NCBI GenBank assembly: GCA_002731985.1
Contig: PCCT01000075.1
Location: 1-16,471, forward strand
DNA length: 16,471 bases
Source: Nitrospinota bacterium
GTDB lineage: Bacteria; Nitrospinota; Nitrospinia; Nitrospinales; VA-1
Direction: 5' to 3'
The translations under genes and the position numbers were made by a program. Shown here one piece after another: positions 6,229 through 13,413 of the stretch. How positions within the stretch are numbered: position 1 is the first letter of the stretch; each line of letters opens with the position of its first letter. The notes beneath the pieces were generated by a model. That model was not told the DNA's origin. It was given only the letters and a program-made list of their open reading frames with translations, and did not search any database.

Positions 6229-7548
6229 ATGTCGAGCACAATTGCGGAATCCAGTAACGGCGCCGAATCAGCCGTCCTTGATCTCCATAAAAAATTTATT
6301 GAAACGAACCAACCCAGCCCGGACTTCCTGGCACTTAATAGGAAGGCCCTTGGCCAGTTTGCAAAGTTGAAATTTCCTCACCGTAAGCATGAGATGTATA
6401 CCTTCGTCAACACGAAGGGTCTTGCGAGTGCACCGTTTTCCCTGAAAAAAGAAAGTTCTATTCAGCGGGAGTTTGTTGAGCAACATGTCTATGCTGGTTG
6501 CGAGCGAAGCCACTTGACGCTTGTGGATGGAGTTTTGCGCCCTGAATTATCCGATGCCACTGCACTGGGCACGGCTGTCATGGTAGGGTCGCTGGCGGAA
6601 GCGATAAAAGATAAGTCGGTCAAAAGCTTATTGCAGGAAAGCATTGAGTCGGAAAACGATGTGTTTGCCTCGATCAACAGTGCCTTCATGACACAGGGTA
6701 TTATGATCCGAGTCGGCAGAGATAACCAGATTGAAGCTCCATTGCAGATCCTTAATGTTTCGACCGGCGGAGAAAGCGGTCCTGTGATGACGGTTCCCAG
6801 AGTCTATGTTCACCTGGAGCCTCTATCGGAATTAAAGTTAATTGTGAAATATGTTGGCGAGGGGGATAACTATTTCGTCAACTCGGTTCAGGATATGGTT
6901 GTGGAAGAGAACGCCACCTTAACCCATATTCAGGTTCAGGCAGATTCGATAGATGCCTGGCATTTTTCAAAAAACAGGGTTCGTTTAAAACGCGACAGCC
7001 GGTATCTGGGTTATCAGGCAACCAACGGAGCGCGGCTGGTTCGCCATCATAATGAAGGATGGTTGAGTGAGCCGGGGGCAGAGTTGGTGCTCAACGGGGT
7101 GAGTGTGTTGGTTGATGATGAACAATCGCACCAATTCATTCGTGTTCACCACGAAGTGGAAAATTGTACCAGCCACCAGTGTTTTAAAAATATTATAAAC
7201 CACCGCGCGCGTGCGAGTTTTGACGGGACTGTAGTGGTCAATAAAGGGGCGCAGTTGACAAGCTCTGACCAGCTTATCAACAACCTCATGCTTTCCGATG
7301 AAGGCCATGCGGATTGCAAGCCCAACTTGATGATTTTTGCGGATGATGTGAAATGCGCGCATGGCGCAACTGTTGGGCAACTGGATGAAGGCCAGCTTTT
7401 CTACCTGAGGACAAGAGGATTGTCAGAGGATGTGGCGAAGGAAATCCTCACTCAGAGTTTTGCCAGAAGCATTATCCAGGAAATTCCATTCGCGCCTGTT
7501 GTGGAAGAGCTCAATCAAACTTTACTTAAAAAACTGGAAGCGAACTAA
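6229..7548 (+). CDS. sufD: SufD, partner subunit of the SufBCD scaffold
   Basis: SufD is a paralogue of SufB that forms the SufB-SufD heterodimer where the nascent cluster sits. The 439-residue protein has a variable N-terminal part (residues 1-150) and the beta-helix core. The conserved C-terminal block is KPNLMIFADDVKCAHGATVG then QLDEGQLFYLRTRG. His378 in CAHGAT matches E. coli SufD His360, a residue implicated in iron handling. The GAGGAG ribosome binding site (6218-6223) overlaps the sufC stop codon. The stop codon of sufD shares a base with the ATG of sufS (TAATG), so sufC, sufD and sufS form one translationally coupled block. Confidence 0.96.
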   Translation: MSSTIAESSNGAESAVLDLHKKFIETNQPSPDFLALNRKALGQFAKLKFPHRKHEMYTFVNTKGLASAPFSLKKESSIQREFVEQHVYAGCERSHLTLVDGVLRPELSDATALGTAVMVGSLAEAIKDKSVKSLLQESIESENDVFASINSAFMTQGIMIRVGRDNQIEAPLQILNVSTGGESGPVMTVPRVYVHLEPLSELKLIVKYVGEGDNYFVNSVQDMVVEENATLTHIQVQADSIDAWHFSKNRVRLKRDSRYLGYQATNGARLVRHHNEGWLSEPGAELVLNGVSVLVDDEQSHQFIRVHHEVENCTSHQCFKNIINHRARASFDGTVVVNKGAQLTSSDQLINNLMLSDEGHADCKPNLMIFADDVKCAHGATVGQLDEGQLFYLRTRGLSEDVAKEILTQSFARSIIQEIPFAPVVEELNQTLLKKLEAN

Positions 7549-8801
7549 TGGGTGATGCCAATACGGTTTCTACAGAAAACCCTTGCATAGATGTTGATAA
7601 AATCCGCGCCGACTTTCCTGTCCTGTCAAAAGAGATAGGCGGGAAACCGCTCATTTATCTGGACAATGGGGCGACGACTCAGAAGCCTTGGCAGGTGATC
7701 AACCGGGTGAGTCAATTTGACTCCGAAGAATATGGAACGGTGCGCCGCGGCTCCTACCGCTTGTGTGAGAATTCGACCCGGCTTTATGAAGAAGCCCGAC
7801 AGAAAGTCGCAGACTTTCTAGGCGCTCCGACATGTCATGAAATTGTTTTTACCAGCGGCACCACTCAGGCGATCAATCTCGTGGCCCACAGTTTCGGACG
7901 CAAGTTTGTCAATACAGGGGACGAGGTCATCATCTCCAATATTGAGCATCATGCCAACACCGTGCCCTGGCAGGTTCTTTGTGAAGAGAAGGGAGCGACA
8001 CTCAAAGTCATTCCTGTTGCAGATAACGGCGAACTCATCATGGAAGAGTATGACAAGTTATTGACCGACAAGACACGCATCGTAGCGGTGAATCATGTTT
8101 CCAACGCGTTGGGTACTATCAATCCGATAAAAGAAATCACGCGCAAGGCTCATGCGGCAGGAGCGAAAGTTCTCATTGATGGAGCGCAAAGCACTCCGCA
8201 CATGAAAGTCGACGTTAAGAATATAGACTGCGACTTCTATACATTTTCAGGACACAAGATGTACGCACCCAGCGGGATCGGCGGGATGTTCGGCAAAATG
8301 GAAGTGATGGAAGCGATGCCGCCTTATGTCACCGGTGGCGATATGATCATGCAAGTCACATTGGAAAAAACAACCTATGCCAAACCTCCTGCACGGTTCG
8401 AAGCGGGCACTCCGCCTATCAGTCAGGTGATTGGGCTTGGCGCGGCCATCGACTACATCAACGGGATTGGGATGGATAAGATTTTTGAGTATGAGAAGAG
8501 TTTGCTAGATTATGGAACCCGTTTGCTCAGTGATATAGATGGACTCCGCATCATCGGCAACGCTAAGGAAAAGGCGGCTCTACTGTCAATTTACCTGGAG
8601 TCCGCACACCCTCACGATATCATCACCATGCTGGATCAGGATGGAATTGCCCTCAGGGGCGGACACCACTGCGCCCAGCCCACAATGATTCGTTTCGGCG
8701 TGCCAGCCACGGCGCGGGCATCGATGGCGTTCTACAATAAATACGAAGAACTCGACGCACTGGCCGAAAGCCTGAAAAAAATCATCAAGTTTTTTTCATA
8801 A
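7548..8801 (+). CDS. sufS: SufS, PLP-dependent cysteine desulfurase
   Basis: SufS removes sulfur from cysteine as an enzyme-bound persulfide, giving alanine, and passes it to SufU. The 417 residues include the PLP-stacking histidine region SNIEHHANTVPWQ (130-142), the PLP-binding Asp in LIDGAQS (Asp211), and the PLP lysine Lys237 in FSGHKMYAPSG. The catalytic Cys375 lies in RGGHHCAQP; this short loop is typical of type II desulfurases. The segment TVRRGSYRLCENS (64-76) replaces the more usual VHRGxHxLSxxA, a mild variant. The ATG overlaps the sufD stop codon by one base. The first 10 residues are not conserved in the family but the coupling supports this start. Confidence 0.97.
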   Translation: MGDANTVSTENPCIDVDKIRADFPVLSKEIGGKPLIYLDNGATTQKPWQVINRVSQFDSEEYGTVRRGSYRLCENSTRLYEEARQKVADFLGAPTCHEIVFTSGTTQAINLVAHSFGRKFVNTGDEVIISNIEHHANTVPWQVLCEEKGATLKVIPVADNGELIMEEYDKLLTDKTRIVAVNHVSNALGTINPIKEITRKAHAAGAKVLIDGAQSTPHMKVDVKNIDCDFYTFSGHKMYAPSGIGGMFGKMEVMEAMPPYVTGGDMIMQVTLEKTTYAKPPARFEAGTPPISQVIGLGAAIDYINGIGMDKIFEYEKSLLDYGTRLLSDIDGLRIIGNAKEKAALLSIYLESAHPHDIITMLDQDGIALRGGHHCAQPTMIRFGVPATARASMAFYNKYEELDALAESLKKIIKFFS

Positions 8802-8965
8802 CCACTCGCCGTGGGGGCAGATTGCTATAGTCAAAAAGCAGACTCTCACCATTGAGCGCGTGATAGAGGCCGCTTACAACCCATTTTTATGATATTGTGA
8901 ATGATCGAAACTTGATTCTGGAATATTAGTAAGTAGCTCTGGCTTAATGAAAGGATTTTACAGGT

Positions 8966-9424
8966 ATGTCTTACGACAATGAGTTGTATCAGCAGGTGAT
9001 TCTGGATCATAATCGCAAACCGCGTAATTTTCATGAAATGGAAAACGCTACGCACAGTTGCCATGGGATCAATCCGTTGTGTGGCGATGACATCACAGTT
9101 TATCTCAAAGTAGATGAAGATGAAGGGGTAGTTGAGGATGTCAGTTTCACCGGTTCTGGGTGTGCCATATCGAAAGCCAGTACTTCCCTCATGACTCATC
9201 ATCTTAAAGGGAAGAAAATTGACGAATGCCGTGTGGTTTTCAATGAATTTCATAAAATGGTTCTGGGCGAATTCGACCCGGAAAAACAAGATCACCACCT
9301 AGGCAAGCTCACTTTGTTTCAAGGGATAAGAGAGTATCCATCGCGCACGAAATGTGCCAGCCTCGCGTGGCATACGCTGGTAGGTGCTCTCGACAAAAAG
9401 ACAGAAGGTATTAGTACCGAGTGA
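8966..9424 (+). CDS. sufU: SufU, zinc-dependent sulfur acceptor for SufS
   Basis: SufU takes persulfide sulfur from SufS and hands it to SufB in bacteria that lack SufE. The 152-residue protein shows the expected zinc and acceptor residues: Cys39 and Asp41 in NPLCGDD, Cys66 in GSGCAISKAS and Cys130 in RTKCASLAW. The 63 residues between the second and third cysteines, about 20 more than in IscU, are the mark of SufU rather than IscU. The ATG at 8966 has AAGGA ten bases upstream. It lies 164 bases after sufS; I see no convincing promoter or hairpin in that gap. The next gene, amrS, starts 14 bases after its stop. Confidence 0.95.
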   Translation: MSYDNELYQQVILDHNRKPRNFHEMENATHSCHGINPLCGDDITVYLKVDEDEGVVEDVSFTGSGCAISKASTSLMTHHLKGKKIDECRVVFNEFHKMVLGEFDPEKQDHHLGKLTLFQGIREYPSRTKCASLAWHTLVGALDKKTEGISTE

Positions 9425-9438
9425 CAGGGTGAATTCTT

Positions 9439-10491
9439 ATGAGCACCACCCCTCTCAAACATCTGATTGACGATCACACTCAGCCAGGCGAACTGGTCAG
9501 GACGCTTGAAGGCGAATCTCTTATCTGCACCGCATGCGGTCACTTATGTAAACTAAAACCCGGCCAACGGGGAGTTTGCAAAGTTCGCTATAACAGCGAA
9601 GGCACCCTCCGGGTCCCGCTTAATTACGTTGCTGGCATTCACAACGATCCCATCGAAAAAAAACCATTTTTCCACGCCTTACCAGGAAGCCTCGCTATGA
9701 GTTTTGGCATGTTGGGGTGTGATTTTCATTGTGCCTACTGCCAGAACTGGTTCACTTCGCAGGCTCTGAGGGATGGTCGGGCGACTGTAGAGTCGACCCA
9801 CATGACCGCCTCTGAGGTTTGTGATGTCGCGAAGAGGAATGGGTCGAAAACAGTTGTCTCGACGTATAATGAACCTCTAATAACGAGCGAGTGGGCAGTA
9901 GAAGTTTTCAAAGAAGCACGTCAAAGAGGGTTGCGCACGGCTTTTGTATCTAATGGTCACGGTACGCCCGAGGTGATTGAATATCTCTCGCCGTGGGTAG
10001 ATTTTTACAAGATCGACCTGAAAACTTTTTCCGAAAAAAACTATCGAAGGCTGGGAGGAAATTTGTCTGCGGTACTGGACACTATCCGCCGTGTTTATTT
10101 AGCGGGTATGTGGACGGAAATAGTAACTCTTGTGGTTCCCGGCTATAACGATTCTGATTTAGAGTTTGCTGAAATCGCCCAATTCATCGCATCCATTTCA
10201 ACAGACATCCCCTGGCATGTGACGGCGTTTCATCCTGATTATAAAATGCAGGGCAGGGGACGGACACCTGTGCCGACTTTGCTGAAAGCTCGTGAGAAAG
10301 GTAAACAAGCCGGGCTTAAATTTGTTTACTCAGGAAATATACCTGGACAGGCTGAGAATGCGGAGAATACTTATTGCCCGGAATGTAATGAGGTTTTAAT
10401 TGAGCGTGTCGGATTCCGCGTGCTGAAAAATTATCTTCAAGCAGGTGCTTGCCCCAAATGCCGTGGACCTATAGCGGGTTGCTGGAAATGA
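9439..10491 (+). CDS. amrS: AmrS, radical SAM enzyme of the AmmeMemoRadiSam set
   Basis: The 350-residue protein matches the PflA-like radical SAM member of the three-gene AmmeMemoRadiSam set (AmrA, AmrB/Memo, AmrS), whose reaction is not established. The N-terminus has CTACGHLCKLKPGQRGVCKVR, cut here as Cys30, Cys33, Cys37 and Cys47. The family signature DPIEKKPFFHALPGS is at 70-84. The radical SAM motif is CDFHCAYC, with Cys94, Cys98 and Cys101, followed by QNW. Near the end two CxxC pairs (CPEC at 313-316 and CPKC at 338-341) form a zinc-ribbon-like or auxiliary cluster site, ending GPIAGCW. The ribosome binding site AGGGTG lies seven bases before the ATG. It starts 14 bases after sufU, so it is probably the last gene of the SUF operon. 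AmrA and AmrB are not in the window. Confidence 0.92.
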   Translation: MSTTPLKHLIDDHTQPGELVRTLEGESLICTACGHLCKLKPGQRGVCKVRYNSEGTLRVPLNYVAGIHNDPIEKKPFFHALPGSLAMSFGMLGCDFHCAYCQNWFTSQALRDGRATVESTHMTASEVCDVAKRNGSKTVVSTYNEPLITSEWAVEVFKEARQRGLRTAFVSNGHGTPEVIEYLSPWVDFYKIDLKTFSEKNYRRLGGNLSAVLDTIRRVYLAGMWTEIVTLVVPGYNDSDLEFAEIAQFIASISTDIPWHVTAFHPDYKMQGRGRTPVPTLLKAREKGKQAGLKFVYSGNIPGQAENAENTYCPECNEVLIERVGFRVLKNYLQAGACPKCRGPIAGCWK

Positions 10492-10633
10492 GCCAATTGC
10501 AATACTTATGTAAAAGTGATATTCCCCCCCGACCTTTAAATGGTGTACACTGCCTCCGGTCAGATCGGAGTTTACTGTGTGGCTCCTTCCTCAGTCATAA
10601 ACCATCTCATTAATACTTTTATATAAGACGCCC
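10492..10633. other. Gap between amrS and serS
   Basis: This 142-base gap has a small inverted repeat, CTCCG (10554-10558) with CGGAG (10566-10570), and a run of seven or more C at about 10524-10530. There is no clear T-run after the hairpin, so I do not call a terminator. TATATAA close to serS (about 10620-10626) is a possible -10 but has no good -35 partner. Confidence 0.4.
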
Positions 10634-11920
10634 ATGTTGGATCAGAATTTGTTCATTAACGATTACGAAGAAACCAAACGACGTTTGACTCGAAAAAGAG
10701 TTCCCGTTGAGCAGATTGAGGAAATCCGCCAAGCGGTCCTTGATCGTAAAACTTTAGTGGGTGAAGTAGACGGACTTCGCGCTGAGGTCAATGAAAAGTC
10801 AAAGCAAGTCGGTGTCCTTTACCAGCAAGGGAGAAAAGATGAAGCCGAAGAACTGAAAGCATCTGTTCCCGAACTGAAAAAGAAGCTGGAGGCTAAAGAA
10901 AAAGAATATAAGGAAGTCGATGACAAAAGATTGCAATTGTTGTTACGAGTCCCGAATTTACCCGATGATGATTGCCCTGACGGATTCACTGAAGATTGTA
11001 ATGTTGTAGTTCGGATGGAAGGGTATAACGAATCGGATTACGAGGGGAAGGAGTATAAGCCTCACTGGGAGATCGGGGAGGAGTTGGGGGTTTTAGACGC
11101 CGAGCGTGCGGCTAAATTGAGCGGTTCTATGTTTGCCCTTTTGCGCGGCGATGGAGCACGTCTTCACCGCGCTCTCATTCAGTTTGCCCTTTCTATAAAC
11201 GGTGACCGCAATGAAGAAATTATTCCGCCCCATTTTGTTCGGCCTGAAATGATGATGGGTACCGGTACGCTTCCGAAATTTGCAGACGATGCTTATCGAT
11301 TTCGCGATGACGATCTATGGGCTATTCCAACAGGTGAAGTTCCTCTGACTAATTTGCACGCGGGTGAAATCCTTTCTATTGAAGAGCTTCCAAAACGTTA
11401 CATGGCCTACACCGTTTGTTTTCGCCGCGAGGCAGGTTCGGCGGGTAAGGAAACACGGGGGATGCAGAGGCTCCACGAGTTCCACAAGGTGGAACTTGTT
11501 CGCTTATGTACTCCGGAAACGGTGAAGGATGAATATGAATTGCTGATTAGCGATGCCGAGCGTCCTCTAAAGTTGTTGGGACTTCCTTATCGGGTATTGG
11601 ACCTTTGTGGCGGCGATGTCACTTTTTCTTCAACCCGGGTCCATGATCTGGAGGTGTATTCTCCCGGAACAAAATCCTGGCTGGAAGTTTCTTCGATTGG
11701 AATTTTTTCCGATTTTCAAACGAGACGAGGGAACAGCAGGTTTCGCCGCAGTGAAAAGGATAAACCTGAATTACTGCATTCGCTCAATGGCTCGGGATTG
11801 GCCGCGCCAAGGGTATGGGCCGCAGTTGTTGAGCATGGCTATCAACCGGATGGTTCGATCCGAATTCCTGAGGTACTTGTGCCTTTCATGGGCGGACAAA
11901 CTGAAATTCGCCGCTCCTGA
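10634..11920 (+). CDS. serS: SerS, seryl-tRNA synthetase
   Basis: A class II aminoacyl-tRNA synthetase that charges tRNA-Ser (and tRNA-Sec where present) with serine. The length of 428 residues is standard. Residues about 1-110 form the tRNA-binding coiled coil rich in Lys and Glu. The catalytic domain has the serine-site TxE as TGE (233-235), motif 2 as FRREAGSAGKETRGMQRLHE (263-282), and motif 3 as NGSGLAAPRVWAAVVE with Arg393. The usual SerRS wording GLAVGRT and SSCSN is replaced here by GLAAPRV and SSIGIFSDFQ; these look like a lineage-specific subtype since the key Arg and Glu are kept. No Shine-Dalgarno sequence is visible before the ATG, but the N-terminus MLDQNLF is typical of the family. 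Confidence 0.97.
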   Translation: MLDQNLFINDYEETKRRLTRKRVPVEQIEEIRQAVLDRKTLVGEVDGLRAEVNEKSKQVGVLYQQGRKDEAEELKASVPELKKKLEAKEKEYKEVDDKRLQLLLRVPNLPDDDCPDGFTEDCNVVVRMEGYNESDYEGKEYKPHWEIGEELGVLDAERAAKLSGSMFALLRGDGARLHRALIQFALSINGDRNEEIIPPHFVRPEMMMGTGTLPKFADDAYRFRDDDLWAIPTGEVPLTNLHAGEILSIEELPKRYMAYTVCFRREAGSAGKETRGMQRLHEFHKVELVRLCTPETVKDEYELLISDAERPLKLLGLPYRVLDLCGGDVTFSSTRVHDLEVYSPGTKSWLEVSSIGIFSDFQTRRGNSRFRRSEKDKPELLHSLNGSGLAAPRVWAAVVEHGYQPDGSIRIPEVLVPFMGGQTEIRRS

Positions 11921-11962
11921 TCAACTTGGTTTTTGGTATATTAAAATTGCAGGCCTGTAAAA

Positions 11963-12632
11963 ATGTTTGGTGCTGATATAAAAAAAAATGCTTCATTAGT
12001 TGTGGTTGTGTGCATTGATGTTTCTGGTCATGTTTCAAAAAGAGGCTCAGGCCAGGACCCCTTCTTCTGAATCTAAAGGGAGTAACGAGGCTGTGGTTGA
12101 CAGGTTCAGGTCTGCGCGGTTTGGAATGACAGAGAAGGCAGCTTTGAAGCCGATCTTTAATGATTTTAAAATTCCCAAGAGCAAAATACAGCGTCGCCTT
12201 CATCCCACTGAGAAAACGGTAAGTTTTAATATCCTAGTGAATGATTTGTTGCCTAATAGCGGCAAGGTAAACCTGTTTTATTTTTTTTGATTTAATTCCA
12301 AGCGGCTTATTCAGGTCAATGTGCTTTGGGGAAAGGTGGCGGAAAATCAACCCAATCCCCAAAGAGTGATTGATACTGCTAACCAACTACGCAAACATTT
12401 TTTGAGTTAGGGGTTTCAGAAGGATGGCTTGGCAGTTAACTCAAAGTTGCCCGGTGGATCTGTTCCTGTATTTCGTGGGATAGATGGTAGCGGTAGAATG
12501 GTAGTCCTGTTACTCGTTAACCCGCCAGCTAAAGAAGGAGAGCCTGCCAATCAAAATATTAACCTTCGGTTGTCATGCATTGAAAACCCGGATTCCCCGG
12601 ATATTTATAAAATAAAAAAAGATGACTTTTAA
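11963..12632 (+). pseudogene. Decayed gene for an exported protein
   Basis: One reading frame from about 12000 to the TAA at 12630-12632 makes a coherent protein of about 210 codons but is cut by TGA at 12288-12290 and TAG at 12408-12410. The sequence reads through both stops without loss of character: GKVNLFYFF, stop, FNSKRLIQVNVLWGKV, then LRKHFLS, stop, GFQKDGLAVNSKLPGG. The N-terminus is also broken. An ATG at 11963 gives MFGADIKKNASLVVVV in another frame, and the main frame continues CALMFLVMFQKEAQARTP; joined, they make a good signal peptide with cleavage after AQA, which implies one extra base near 12002-12014. The TGA follows a run of eight T. I do not recognise the family. At least three lesions point to a pseudogene rather than to recoding or a sequencing slip. 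Confidence 0.7.
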
Positions 12633-12653
12633 GCTTTCCCATTGGAGTTCAAA

Positions 12654-13124
12654 ATGAAAAATAAAAAAGAAGTCGGTAAAGCTCTGGGGCGTATTCCGAG
12701 CGGACTTTTCATCGTAACCGCAAAATATGAGGATCAGGAAGATGCAGTTCTTGCCAGTTGGGTAAATCAGAGTTCGTTTGAACCTCCTGAGGTAACTATT
12801 GCTTTGGCACAAATGAGAAGTGCCCGTTTGTTGATAGAAGCTTCTCAGTCATTTATTGTCAATGTTCTTGGGAAAGAAACGAATGAACTTATGAAACACT
12901 TTTTTAAGTTTCATGAGGGATCGGTTTTTGACGGACTCAAAACCCGCAAAGGGATTGAAGGAATACGCATTTTGTCCGATGCGGTGGCTTATCTCGAATG
13001 CAGGTTGGCTGACGCGGTTGTTTCAGGGGACCACGTTGTCTATTTTGGCGAAGTTGTCGGAGGGAAAATGCTTAAAGGTGGCGAGCCCAGTATTCACGTG
13101 CGTGAGAATGGATTCAATTACTGA
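12654..13124 (+). CDS. Flavin reductase-like FMN-binding domain protein
   Basis: A 156-residue single-domain protein of the flavin reductase-like family, which binds FMN and transfers electrons from NAD(P)H or to partner oxidases. The start ALGRIPSGLFIVTAK and the segment LASWVNQSSFEPPEVTIAL match the flavin reductase modules fused to cyanobacterial flavodiiron proteins; the C-terminus has the usual GDHVVYFGEV stretch (around 128-140). The frame also opens at a TTG at 12642, but the ATG at 12654 has GGAG (12644-12647) six bases upstream and is preferred. It follows the pseudogene by 21 bases and converges on a minus-strand gene, overlapping its end by seven bases. The partner and substrate cannot be told from sequence. 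Confidence 0.88.
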   Translation: MKNKKEVGKALGRIPSGLFIVTAKYEDQEDAVLASWVNQSSFEPPEVTIALAQMRSARLLIEASQSFIVNVLGKETNELMKHFFKFHEGSVFDGLKTRKGIEGIRILSDAVAYLECRLADAVVSGDHVVYFGEVVGGKMLKGGEPSIHVRENGFNY

Positions 13125-13387
13125 GTGAGGCCGATTATTTTTGCTATGTCATAATTGGTGACCACCCAGTAGATGGATGTGCCGATGAATGTGAGGACGC
13201 TTAGTAAAAGAGCAAGTAGTTTAAAAAGGCGTTTGGGGTCTTCGTGATAATACTCTTTAACGTCTTCGGCAAAACTTTCAGCGACTCCTTCATTCGGGTT
13301 TTTCTTCCAGGTGCGGTCAATGGCATCGCGACCATAAATGACTCCGAATATTACAGCGATGATCAGTATTTCAATAGCGCCTATCAT
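13118..13387 (-). CDS. Small two-helix membrane protein of unknown function
   Basis: I do not recognise this 89-residue protein. It has a hydrophobic N-terminal segment at about residues 4-19 (AIEILIIAVIFGVIYG), a charged middle (about 20-54, with NPNEGVAESFAEDVKEYY) and a second hydrophobic segment at about 55-77 (LLALLLSVLTFIGTSIYW). It is probably an inner-membrane hairpin. The gene starts 26 bases after the stop of the large TPR protein, so the two are probably co-transcribed. A weak purine-rich ribosome binding site (AAGAAGAG) precedes the ATG. Its stop overlaps the end of the convergent flavin-reductase gene by seven bases. The N-terminus resembles TatA only in being a hydrophobic start followed by charges. 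Confidence 0.75.
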   Translation of the reverse strand: MIGAIEILIIAVIFGVIYGRDAIDRTWKKNPNEGVAESFAEDVKEYYHEDPKRLFKLLALLLSVLTFIGTSIYWVVTNYDIAKIIGLTQ

Positions 13388-13413
13388 TTTAAAACTCTTC
13401 TTCTAAAATTTTA

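Noticed and set aside
8846..9298. A 150-codon minus-strand ORF across the start of sufU
   Set aside because: It is antisense to the clearly conserved sufU, and its composition is typical of a reverse-strand reading.
12288..12290. In-frame TGA as selenocysteine or other recoding
   Set aside because: There is no known selenoprotein motif around it, a second stop (TAG) lies 118 bases on, and the signal peptide is also broken. Gene decay explains all three.
13118..13387. TatA/TatB-like translocase component
   Set aside because: The N-terminal helix is superficially similar, but there is a second helix and no FG hinge followed by an amphipathic helix.
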